Notes under the pieces: model-generated | The model's database searches: none | Seen by the model: only the letters and a program-made list of their open reading frames with translations | What the model was told of the DNA's origin: nothing | NCBI GenBank assembly: GCA_945923775.1 | Contig: CAMELR010000007.1 | Location: 1-64,000 of the forward strand | DNA from: an uncultured Clostridia bacterium | GTDB lineage: Bacteria > Bacillota > Clostridia > Oscillospirales > Ruminococcaceae | Length of the DNA stretch: 64,000 bases | Direction of reading: 5' to 3' | In this document: in pieces, positions 31,970-40,111 of the stretch | Layout of the letters: every line of letters begins with the position of its first letter | How positions within the stretch are numbered: position 1 is the stretch's first letter | Made by a program: the position numbers and the translations under genes

Positions 31970-34900
31970 TTATTCAGTGGTGACTGCGGGTTCCCCTGAG
32001 CCGTCGTTTTTTTCCGTCTCCTTCGGCTCAGCGGAGGTATCCTCGGCTTCTGCCATAGCTCCCTTACCGTCCTGCTCCGCCTGTTCGGAGTCAGCCTTAT
32101 CAGCCTCATCAGCCGTTTCGGTATTCGCAGGCTCAGCGGCAGAATTTCCGCTGTGCTCGGCGGAGTGAGCGTCAAGACGTGCCTGCTGCTGTGCCGCGGC
32201 GCGCTCCTTCTTGCGGCGGATATCCTCAAGGTCGGAGTACCACAGCTTCTCGAAATCAGCGATAGGCATAGGCTTCGCGAAATAGTAGCCCTGAACCATC
32301 GCGCAGTGTATCTCGGTCAGGAACTCCACCTGCTCGCGGGTCTCGACGCCTTCGGATATTACGTCCATATCAAGGTTGTTCGCGAGATCGACGACCGTGG
32401 AAATTACCGCCCTGCCCTTCTGGGTGTTCATCGTGTCGCTGAAGAACTCCTTGTCGATCTTTACAACGTCGACCGGCATATCCTTGAGCATGTTCAGCGA
32501 GGAATAACCGGAACCGAAGTCGTCCAGCGACAGCTTGAAGCCTATCTCATGCAACTTGTGCATTATCTTGAGCAGCTTCTCGGCGTTTTCGGTGAATACG
32601 CTCTCGGTAAGCTCCAGCTCGATGTACTCATACGGAATATCGTACTTATCGACTATCTCGCGCAGGCGCCAGATATAGTCGTCGTAATTAAGGTGGAGTC
32701 TCGACTGGTTAACGGAAATTACCACCGGCTTTTTTCCGTCGTCTATCCAACGGCGCATGCAGCGGCAGACTTCTTCGAGAATGAAGAAATCCAGCTCGAC
32801 TACGAAGCCGTTTTTCTCGGCTATCGGAATGAAATCCCCGGGGGAAATGAACCCGAAATCCGGGCTGTTCCAGCGGATAAGAGCTTCCGCGCCTTCGATG
32901 TTGCGTGAACGCAGCCCGTATTTAGGCTGGAGGTAGCACTGGAACTCGCGGCGCTGGAGCGCTCCCGGCATAATGCTTTCGTAATCCTTCTCGCGTAGTG
33001 CACGGTCCCTGATAGAGCCGTCGTAGAACGCGATGGAGGAGAAATGCGTACCCTTGAGCGTGCTCTTTGCGATCTTGCAGCGGTCGATAGCGGCGTTGAT
33101 GTCCACCTCGCCGTGCTTGCTCTCATGAACGCACTGATTCAGTCGGCAGATACCCGCGCTGAATACGACAGGGTACTTTACGAAAAGGCTGTTGCGGCGC
33201 ATGAACTCGTTGAATATCTCGCTTATGCGCCCGTTAAGCTCGATATCTGTCGCATTGTGTATGGTCAGCACGAAGTTATCGTCCGCCATGCGCGCGAAAA
33301 CCTCATCGTGATCAAGATGATCGGAGATGGTCTTGTAGAGGCGTTCCAGCATGCGGTTGCCCTCCTCGTAGCCGAGGCGGTCGTTGACATACTTGAACTT
33401 GTCGATATCGAACAGCGCGATAGCCCAGCCCTCCGGGTTGGAGCGCTTGAGCAGCTTCTTAGTATCCTCGAAATACTTCGCCCTGCTTCTGCCGCCGGTG
33501 AGCGGGTCTACGTCAGCAACCCTGCGTGAGCGGAACGAGGACACGCAGACGACAACGAACACCGCCGCAAGTACCACAAGAATACCGCTGATCACCCACA
33601 CAAGGTATTTCTCAACGAACTCATTGGCAGCGGAATGATTTCCGCCGCTGATATAAGCATAGGTATATACTCCCGAGCTGTTTGAATTCATGCCGCTGAT
33701 GATCTTTCCGAATATTCCCGACAGCTCCGGCAGGTCAGAGCTGAATGCAAGGCACTCAGCATGTATCGCGGGGCTGACGTCTATGATGTCGAGACCGTCG
33801 TAGCCGCGGTCGAGGTAGTACAGCATTTCATATGCGCCGGCGAATGCAACGTCGGCTTCGCCGTTCTGAACCGCGTCAAGGCACTTCTTCTCGGTGTCGA
33901 AATGAAGTATCTGCGCGCCGGGATATATCTCAGAAATGTACTTTGAGATATCATCACCGATTGCGGGGATCGCTATCATAGAATGCGCGCCGACGGAAGA
34001 GCCTGCCTTTCCGACAGCGGCAATAGGCACCTTAGTGTAGGGGCGTGATATTTTCAGTCCCTGATACTTCAACATGCTGTTGGAATTCACGCCGCCGCAT
34101 ATTATCTGCGCGGAGCCGTTATTTATCGCTGTCACGCAGTCCCCGAGGGAGTCGCAGCCTATCACCTTTATCTCCAGACCTGTTGCGTCGGAGATCATTT
34201 TCAGGAATTTGTCCGTGGGGCCGATTATGGAATCAGTGCTGCTTTCCAGCCGGTCCACAACAGCCGCCTGGCGGTTATAAGCAACGGTTATCACCGGGTT
34301 CTTTTCAATGAAGTGCTTCTCGGCTTCGGTGAACGCATAACGCTGTGCGCCGTACTTCGTGACATATTTCTCATATATGTCGGATGTGAACTCCGGGTCG
34401 CTCATGATAACGCTTGCAACGGCTGTGTCCAGCGCGCTTATCAGCGTCTCGTTCGCTGAGGAGGTCATGAAGTAGCAGTCCTCGGTGGCTACCTGGCATG
34501 CTACAAGCTCATCGCCCCAGATACGGTAGCAGTCCTTGGCAACGGCGTCTATCTTGCCGGATTCGAAGTCGTTTTTCATCTGCGACTCGGAATCGTACCC
34601 GACAAACTCCGCCTTGCGGACGTCAGCGCCGATGAACGCTCCGTTTATGAAATACTTGCTGTAATCTTCCTTTAAATAACCAATTCGGCAGCCTTTCAGC
34701 GCTTCGTAATCCTGGAACGATATGTCGCTGTCAGCCGGAATATATATCGCGGTGTACTTTGTTGTGAGCGGAAGGTTCGTGAGGGTCAGCCGGAGGGGCT
34801 CGGCGGGTTCTGCCGCGGAGGTCATGCCCTGCCATGCGTTAAGCTCCTTTGAGCTTACGCAGGGGATAACGTCGACCTCTCCCTTTGCTATCTTTGAAGC

Positions 34901-35155
34901 CAGCTCAGGCGCAGTGCCCTCCACGAAGGTGAAGGTCAGGTCAGAGCGCTTCTGTATTTCTCTCAGGAAATCGAAGGCGAAGCCGGTGTAGCTCCCTCCC
35001 ACGGCGGAAATGCCGTAATCAGCGTTAACGCCGACAACTACCGTGTTTCCGGTGTCGGCAGCGTAAACGGCGTAAGCCCCGGCGGGAATGAACATCAGCG
35101 CCATCATCAGCGCTGCCGCCAACGCTGCGGCTTTCTTCAAACACTTCCTTATCAT
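31970..35155 (-). CDS. Sensor with two SBP domains, degenerate GGDEF and EAL (c-di-GMP phosphodiesterase)
   Basis: The 1061-residue protein has a signal peptide, two tandem family-3 solute-binding domains outside the cell (about 36-275 and 285-505), a membrane helix at about 518-540, a GGDEF domain whose active site reads ADDNF at about 624 and is therefore probably inactive, and an EAL domain (EALIRW near 757, then ELTES, DDFGSGYSS, VVKIDKEFF and SEGVETREQ) that has the residues of an active phosphodiesterase. A Glu/Ala/Asp-rich tail of about 75 residues follows. It should sense an amino acid-like ligand and lower c-di-GMP. Its own promoter is at 35259-35287. Confidence 0.92.
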   Translation of the reverse strand: MIRKCLKKAAALAAALMMALMFIPAGAYAVYAADTGNTVVVGVNADYGISAVGGSYTGFAFDFLREIQKRSDLTFTFVEGTAPELASKIAKGEVDVIPCVSSKELNAWQGMTSAAEPAEPLRLTLTNLPLTTKYTAIYIPADSDISFQDYEALKGCRIGYLKEDYSKYFINGAFIGADVRKAEFVGYDSESQMKNDFESGKIDAVAKDCYRIWGDELVACQVATEDCYFMTSSANETLISALDTAVASVIMSDPEFTSDIYEKYVTKYGAQRYAFTEAEKHFIEKNPVITVAYNRQAAVVDRLESSTDSIIGPTDKFLKMISDATGLEIKVIGCDSLGDCVTAINNGSAQIICGGVNSNSMLKYQGLKISRPYTKVPIAAVGKAGSSVGAHSMIAIPAIGDDISKYISEIYPGAQILHFDTEKKCLDAVQNGEADVAFAGAYEMLYYLDRGYDGLDIIDVSPAIHAECLAFSSDLPELSGIFGKIISGMNSNSSGVYTYAYISGGNHSAANEFVEKYLVWVISGILVVLAAVFVVVCVSSFRSRRVADVDPLTGGRSRAKYFEDTKKLLKRSNPEGWAIALFDIDKFKYVNDRLGYEEGNRMLERLYKTISDHLDHDEVFARMADDNFVLTIHNATDIELNGRISEIFNEFMRRNSLFVKYPVVFSAGICRLNQCVHESKHGEVDINAAIDRCKIAKSTLKGTHFSSIAFYDGSIRDRALREKDYESIMPGALQRREFQCYLQPKYGLRSRNIEGAEALIRWNSPDFGFISPGDFIPIAEKNGFVVELDFFILEEVCRCMRRWIDDGKKPVVISVNQSRLHLNYDDYIWRLREIVDKYDIPYEYIELELTESVFTENAEKLLKIMHKLHEIGFKLSLDDFGSGYSSLNMLKDMPVDVVKIDKEFFSDTMNTQKGRAVISTVVDLANNLDMDVISEGVETREQVEFLTEIHCAMVQGYYFAKPMPIADFEKLWYSDLEDIRRKKERAAAQQQARLDAHSAEHSGNSAAEPANTETADEADKADSEQAEQDGKGAMAEAEDTSAEPKETEKNDGSGEPAVTTE

Positions 35156-35258
35156 GAAGCACCTCCGATATATGATGCGGTGGATTTACTAACATTATTG
35201 TCAAAATATTACCGCGTAAACGCCAAAAAAAGGCAATAAAACAAATCGAACCAAAGAT

Positions 35259-35287
35259 ATTATACCAAATTGTTTCGTTAATTGCAA
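35259..35287 (-). promoter_or_regulatory. Promoter of the sensor/EAL gene
   Basis: On the minus strand TTGCAA (35282-35287) and TATAAT (35259-35264) are 17 bp apart, about 100 bp upstream of the start codon. Confidence 0.72.
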
Positions 35288-35357
35288 GGGCTTTGTAAAA
35301 GTTTTTCATAGAAAGGCAATAAAATATAAAATAAATTGTAGAATTTGCACAAGAAAC

Positions 35358-35386
35358 TTGACATAGGGTTACAAATGTGATATACT
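35358..35386 (+). promoter_or_regulatory. Promoter of the GH13 gene
   Basis: TTGACA at 35358-35363 and TATACT at 35381-35386 with a 17-bp spacer. The leader would be about 110 nt. Confidence 0.85.
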
Positions 35387-35505
35387 GTATTTGCACACTT
35401 TTAGAGATTTTAGCTAATTTCTCAGTTGTTTACGACATGCTTTATATGCAAAACATCTTGTGAATTGCACGCATCTCTTATTTAAAACCTAAGGAGAACT
35501 GCTTT

Positions 35506-36828
35506 ATGAACTGGTTTGAAAACGCTGTATTCTATCACATCTACCCCATCGGATACTTCGGCTGCCCCAGGCAGAACGATTTCACGTCTGAACCGACCCA
35601 CAAGATACTCCGTGTCATCGACGATATCCCGCATATAAAGGAACTTGGCTGCAACGCCGTATACTTCGGGCCGGTATTTGAATCCTCCGCGCACGGCTAC
35701 GACACCGCTGATTACACCAAAATAGACCGACGCCTCGGCACAAACGAGGATTTCAAGAAGGTCTGCGACGCGCTCCACGAAAACGGTATCAGGGTCGTTC
35801 TGGACGGCGTGTTCAACCATGTCGGCCGCGACTTCTGGGCTTTCAGGGACGTCCGCGAGAACAAGCTCGGCAGCGCGAAGAAGGACTGGTTCCATGTGCG
35901 CGAGGGCAACGACGGCTACAACGACGGCTTCTGGTACGAAGGCTGGGAGGGTCACTACGAGCTGGTAAAGCTCAACCTCTACAACCCCGAGGTAAAGCAG
36001 TACCTCAAGGACTGCATAACCGGCTGGAAGAAGGAATTCGGGATAGACGGCCTGCGCATTGACGTAGCGTACTGCCTCGACCTGAACTTCCTCAAGGAGC
36101 TGCACGGTCACTGCAAGTGGCTCGCCGAGGATTTCTTCCTGCTTGGCGAGACCCTCCACGGCGACTACAACAAGTGGATGAACCCCGAAATGCTCGACAG
36201 CGTTACCAACTACGAGTGCTACAAGGGTCTGTTCTCCAGCTTCAACGACATGAACATGTTCGAGATAGCGCACTCGATAAACCGCCAGTTCGGAAGCGAA
36301 AACTGGTGCCTTTACAGAGGAAAGCACCTTTACACCTTCGTTGACAACCACGACGTCAACCGCATAGCCTCCATGCTGAAAACAAAGGAGCACCTGCCGG
36401 ACATCTACACGCTGATGTTCATGATGCCGGGAATCCCCGCAGTATACTACGGAAGCGAATTCGGCGTGCTAGGCGACAAGAACAACGGCGGCGACGACCA
36501 GCTCCGCCCCGAGTTCGACCTCGAAAAGATGAAGTCCGAGGGTATCCGCGACCTGACCGCGCACATAAAGGCGCTCGCCGAGATACAGAAGAATCACCCG
36601 GCGGCTTCCCAGGGCGACTACAAGCAGGTGCAGCTCACCAACAGGCAGTACGCGTTCTCGCGCAGCGCCGAGGGCGAGACCCTGCTGACCGTCATCAACG
36701 CGGACGCAAATCCGTTTACATTCAACCTCAATGCCTCCGGCGCTAAGGAGGATCTCCTCACCGGAGAAACAATGGAGCTTGGCGGGCTGACTCTCCCGGG
36801 CTTCACAAGCGCAGTTTTCAAGCTGTAA
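35506..36828 (+). CDS. GH13 alpha-amylase family enzyme
   Basis: The 440-residue protein is an intracellular GH13 enzyme with no signal peptide. Catalytic residues are Asp186 (GLRIDVAY), Glu215 (LLGETLHGDY) and Asp283 (FVDNHDVNR); DGVFNHVGRD is the first conserved region. The N-terminus starts directly in the barrel (WFENAVFYHIYPIGYF), as in small neopullulanase- or maltodextrin-hydrolase-like proteins. TAAGGAG precedes the ATG. It probably breaks down imported maltodextrins; exact specificity is open. Confidence 0.9.
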   Translation: MNWFENAVFYHIYPIGYFGCPRQNDFTSEPTHKILRVIDDIPHIKELGCNAVYFGPVFESSAHGYDTADYTKIDRRLGTNEDFKKVCDALHENGIRVVLDGVFNHVGRDFWAFRDVRENKLGSAKKDWFHVREGNDGYNDGFWYEGWEGHYELVKLNLYNPEVKQYLKDCITGWKKEFGIDGLRIDVAYCLDLNFLKELHGHCKWLAEDFFLLGETLHGDYNKWMNPEMLDSVTNYECYKGLFSSFNDMNMFEIAHSINRQFGSENWCLYRGKHLYTFVDNHDVNRIASMLKTKEHLPDIYTLMFMMPGIPAVYYGSEFGVLGDKNNGGDDQLRPEFDLEKMKSEGIRDLTAHIKALAEIQKNHPAASQGDYKQVQLTNRQYAFSRSAEGETLLTVINADANPFTFNLNASGAKEDLLTGETMELGGLTLPGFTSAVFKL

Positions 36829-36846
36829 AACGACAGAATTCCTAGC

Positions 36847-36894
36847 AATACCGCCGGCAAGACCATCATAGGACACCTTCCGGCGGTATTTTTC
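36847..36894 (+). terminator. Terminator of the GH13 gene
   Basis: An 11-bp perfect stem AATACCGCCGG / CCGGCGGTATT with a 22-nt loop is followed by TTTTC. Confidence 0.78.
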
Positions 36895-36927
36895 TACATG
36901 TTTATCGTGACACGAAAGAGGTGCGTT

Positions 36928-37350
36928 ATGAAAAAGGCTCTGCCTGTTATCCTGCTTATCCTCGGCGGCATACTGACCTGCGGTGCGGGTGCTTTCGTCT
37001 GCACTTACCTGCTGACATTTATAGGAAGCATATACCGATGGGTACCATGTGTTCTGCTTGCCGCGCATGTCACCGGAGCGGTATTCCTGCAGAGACTGTA
37101 TCAGCGGCGCGGCTGGCTGAACAAATGGCAGTTCTGGCTCTGCGCGGGGCTTCCAAGCGCGCTTGCAGGAGCGTTTTCACTGATACTGTTCTTCGTGCTC
37201 ATGGCGCACGGGTTTTTTTCCGGATTTTTCGGCGGGTTCGGCGAGCTTGTCACGGCGTTTTACATGTTCGTATATTCCGGCGCGTTCTTCGTGGTTCTGG
37301 GGATTGTCCTGCTGATAATGCATGCGTTATCCCGGAAAATATTGAGGTAA
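36928..37350 (+). CDS. Small membrane protein (paralogue 1), unknown function
   Basis: The 140-residue protein has four hydrophobic segments and a short loop RRGWLNKWQFWLCAG between the second and third. It is clearly related to the next gene, which has RGWLGKPAFLICACAPG at the same place. The ATG at 36928 has GAAAGAGGTG upstream; an earlier in-frame ATG at 36898 lies in the preceding terminator region. I do not recognise the family. Confidence 0.75.
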   Translation: MKKALPVILLILGGILTCGAGAFVCTYLLTFIGSIYRWVPCVLLAAHVTGAVFLQRLYQRRGWLNKWQFWLCAGLPSALAGAFSLILFFVLMAHGFFSGFFGGFGELVTAFYMFVYSGAFFVVLGIVLLIMHALSRKILR

Positions 37351-37409
37351 TTTGTCGAAAAATGCTTGAATCGGACGTATTTTGTGTTATAATGTAGAAA
37401 GGTACAGCC

Positions 37410-37790
37410 ATGAAGCGAATAATACCGATAATTCTGCTTATCCTCGCGAATACCGCGCTGATGTTCCTGATGTACGTCATAACTGCAATGTCTCTGCTGA
37501 CGGTGGTCGCCATGCCGCTTTCAGTAGCGCTGTTCGCCGGCCACGTCTGGGCGGCGGCTGTGGTGCAGAAACGCTTCGAGAAGCGCGGCTGGCTGGGCAA
37601 GCCGGCTTTCCTGATATGCGCGTGCGCTCCCGGCATAGCGCTGACCGCACTGCTGTCCGTCAGAATGTTCTCCGCAGACGACGGCTCCGGACTGGGCGCT
37701 GTCGCGCTGTATATCATTATTTACGCCGCGGCATTCACGGCGGCGCTCGGAATAGTCATGCTGACAAGATACGGTCGCTCACGCCGATAG
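37410..37790 (+). CDS. Small membrane protein (paralogue 2), unknown function
   Basis: The 126-residue protein has the same four-segment layout and RGWL loop as the gene before it, so the two come from a tandem duplication. It has its own -10-like TATAAT at 37388-37393, only about 17 bp before the ATG, so the promoter may belong to a leader-poor transcript; the ribosome site GAAAGG is moderate. It lies 37 bp before dprA. No function is visible. Confidence 0.72.
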   Translation: MKRIIPIILLILANTALMFLMYVITAMSLLTVVAMPLSVALFAGHVWAAAVVQKRFEKRGWLGKPAFLICACAPGIALTALLSVRMFSADDGSGLGAVALYIIIYAAAFTAALGIVMLTRYGRSRR

Positions 37791-37827
37791 CATGGCTGAA
37801 TAAATCAAACAAAACAGGAGTGATACT

Positions 37828-39075
37828 ATGAAACCCTCAACAATAGAAGTCTGGCTGTGGCTTCTGCTTGTGATGTGTCCGTATAACCGCAAAACCACTG
37901 AGCTTCTGGAGCACTTCGATTCTGCCGAGGAACTCGCCTGTGCGATCCGCGATGGCAACTGCCCCGGGCTTTCCGAGGCCGAGAAACAGCGCGCACGCAA
38001 TATCCGCAGCCGCGAAGTCAGCCAGATCATGCAAGAATGCGCACAGAACGGCATTCGAATCATCACTCTTGACGACCCGGAATACCCTACCCTGCTGAAA
38101 AACATCTACTCGCCGCCTATCGTGCTTTTCGTACGCGGTTCGCTCATGTGCCTCGAAAACGAGGTTTCCCTCGCCGTGGTAGGTCCCCGGCACCCATCGG
38201 ACTACGCCCGCCGAGCCGCCCGAATGCTGTGCGGCAATCTTGCGCGGCTCGGAACTGTGCTGGTGAGCGGTCTGGCGGTGGGGATCGACGCCGTAGCGCA
38301 CTCCTGCGCTGTGGAGCATGGAACTCCCACCATCGGAGTTCTCGCCTGCGGCCAGCTCGTGAACTACCCCGCCGAGAACGAGGAGCTGAAACGCCGTATC
38401 GTTGCCGGAGGCGGCGCGGTCATCTCCGAGCTTCTCCCGCACGCCGGCGTTGAGGGAAGGTACTTCCACCAGCGCAACCGCATGATATCCGGACTTGGAC
38501 TCGGCACCCTCGTTGTGGAAGCCTCCACGCGCAGCGGCTGCCTTATCACTGCAAATCACGCCATCGAGCAGGGTCGCGACCTGTTCTGCGTACCTCCGGG
38601 GGATATCACCCGGGAAAGCTGCGCAGGAGTTGTGCAGTTCCTGCGCGACGGCGCTATCCCGGTGTTCGACTACCTCGATATCGTCAACGAGTACATGTAT
38701 CACTTCCTGAGCAAAATACACGGCGAACCCGGAACTGGCACGCAGCAGTCCGCCGAGAGGACTCCGCGTCCTAAGCCGGAACGCGCGGCACCAAGCATGA
38801 GACCTCCGGAAGCTCCCGCGCAGGCAGCTCCAGAAACAGTGCAGGAACCCGCCCAGGAAGAACCTCCGAAACGGCAGGTTCCGCAGGAAATCTACGCCGA
38901 ACTCAACGAGGTGCAGTCAAAGCTGTTGAAGCTGATCGAGAAATCTCCGCTTTCAGTCGACGAACTTGTAGACAAGACCGGACTTCCCTACGCCCAAACC
39001 GTGGAAGCGCTCACGGAGCTTGAGATACTCGGACACATTCAGCTTGAGCCAAACGGGAAATACTCCCTGACTTAA
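37828..39075 (+). CDS. dprA: DNA processing protein DprA
   Basis: DprA loads RecA on incoming single-stranded DNA during transformation. The 415-residue protein has an N-terminal SAM-like helical region, then the Rossmann-like core with VGPRHPSDY, LVSGLAVGIDAVAH, GVLACGQ, PAENEEL and RNRMISGL. A Pro/Ala/Glu-rich linker at about 305-345 leads to a C-terminal winged-helix domain. ACAGGAGTG precedes the ATG. The usual neighbour topA is not present. Confidence 0.96.
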   Translation: MKPSTIEVWLWLLLVMCPYNRKTTELLEHFDSAEELACAIRDGNCPGLSEAEKQRARNIRSREVSQIMQECAQNGIRIITLDDPEYPTLLKNIYSPPIVLFVRGSLMCLENEVSLAVVGPRHPSDYARRAARMLCGNLARLGTVLVSGLAVGIDAVAHSCAVEHGTPTIGVLACGQLVNYPAENEELKRRIVAGGGAVISELLPHAGVEGRYFHQRNRMISGLGLGTLVVEASTRSGCLITANHAIEQGRDLFCVPPGDITRESCAGVVQFLRDGAIPVFDYLDIVNEYMYHFLSKIHGEPGTGTQQSAERTPRPKPERAAPSMRPPEAPAQAAPETVQEPAQEEPPKRQVPQEIYAELNEVQSKLLKLIEKSPLSVDELVDKTGLPYAQTVEALTELEILGHIQLEPNGKYSLT

Positions 39076-39089
39076 TAATCCGGAATGCA

Positions 39090-39120
39090 AAAGCGGCTGT
39101 TATCAACAGCCGCTTTATTA
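39090..39120. terminator. Bidirectional terminator between dprA and DUF58 gene
   Basis: A 12-bp perfect stem AAAGCGGCTGTT / AACAGCCGCTTT with loop ATC lies between convergent genes, flanked by A/T on each side. Confidence 0.8.
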
Positions 39121-39130
39121 TTTACACTGA

Positions 39131-40111
39131 TCATGCAGAAATCTGCTGAACCGATATCCCTCCTGCGGATATAGTCACAACAGAATGCGACAGGCTCGAC
39201 GACCTGAGCGGTTCGGCAAGATTATCTGATGAAAGATCCCGGAAAGCCAGCCACTCCCGAAGGCGGTCCAGTGAAGCCGGAGAAGCCGCGCTGAAACTGT
39301 CCGCGCCGCAGATGACCCGTGCCGCTCCGCCCAGCCCGACCAGCCTCCTTGCAAGCGCCAGCGCCTGCTCCATGCAGGTATCGTCAGAGCCTGGAGCTAT
39401 CACGATATCCGTGCTCTGCGCGGAGGTGTTCTCATCGCGGCGCACCATCAGCGTGCGCTTCTTGGCTGAGAGCTTGTAATTTATGCGGTTGAGCGGGTCT
39501 CCGGGTTCGTAGCTGCGGTGCTCGTACCCCGGGAACCCTCCCGAAACCGAGCCTTCCTCGGCTTCCTCGTCGTTGTCGGACGGAAGCGCGCTCGGAAGCA
39601 CCTCCGGTCCCGTATACTCCACGATATCCGGAAGCACCGCCGCCGCGCCGCTCTCCGGAATAATGTCCGACCTGTAAGTTATAAGCCCCAGGCTGTCGCG
39701 GAGTATCACATCTTCTATACTGAGCCTGTTAAGGCCACAGTACTCCGCAGGCATGGAGATCTCCACGCGGCACGTTCTTCCGATAAGGTCACAGCGCGCT
39801 GTAAAAGGTTTCCCCATGAAGTCTCCGTTTACCGTGATATGCGGCAGAATGCAGAATCCCTTCGCGTGGAACACCAGTTCCGCTTTCACTGTATCGCCCT
39901 TGCGGTACAGTCCGGAAAAGCTGCTGCACTCCACCGTAAAATGCTTGTGCGACACCGCGAAAACCACCGTGGACGCCACGATACCCGCCGCGATAATGTA
40001 GATCATTCCCCAGCCCGCTTCGCCGTTGATGAAGATAAGCAGCATCGCTGAAAACAAAAGCGCCTGGACATACCCGAAAATGCTCAGCCGGAGCCGTTTG
40101 TTCACGTTCAC
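39131..40111 (-). CDS. DUF58 domain protein
   Basis: The 326-residue protein has two N-terminal membrane segments and a C-terminal DUF58 (vWA-like) domain marked by RSYEPGDPLNRINYKLSAKKRTLMVRR. It overlaps the transglutaminase gene upstream by 4 bp. DUF58 and transglutaminase proteins usually form a trio with a MoxR AAA+ ATPase; no moxR is next to them here. The role is probably in envelope protein maturation, unproven. Confidence 0.88.
   Translation of the reverse strand: MNVNKRLRLSIFGYVQALLFSAMLLIFINGEAGWGMIYIIAAGIVASTVVFAVSHKHFTVECSSFSGLYRKGDTVKAELVFHAKGFCILPHITVNGDFMGKPFTARCDLIGRTCRVEISMPAEYCGLNRLSIEDVILRDSLGLITYRSDIIPESGAAAVLPDIVEYTGPEVLPSALPSDNDEEAEEGSVSGGFPGYEHRSYEPGDPLNRINYKLSAKKRTLMVRRDENTSAQSTDIVIAPGSDDTCMEQALALARRLVGLGGAARVICGADSFSAASPASLDRLREWLAFRDLSSDNLAEPLRSSSLSHSVVTISAGGISVQQISA

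Larger units (their letters stand above)
35156..35505. other. 350-bp intergenic region with divergent promoters
   Basis: This AT-rich region separates the divergent sensor gene (minus) and GH13 gene (plus). It holds one promoter for each (35259-35287 minus; 35358-35386 plus). No gene, repeat or clear RNA structure was seen in the rest. Confidence 0.6.

Noticed and set aside
37350-37361. Spo0A-box-like TGTCGAA sites (for example at 37350, 3778 and 46354)
   Set aside because: A 7-mer is expected several times by chance in 64 kb, and some of these sites are ends of the repeat elements. No consistent position relative to promoters.
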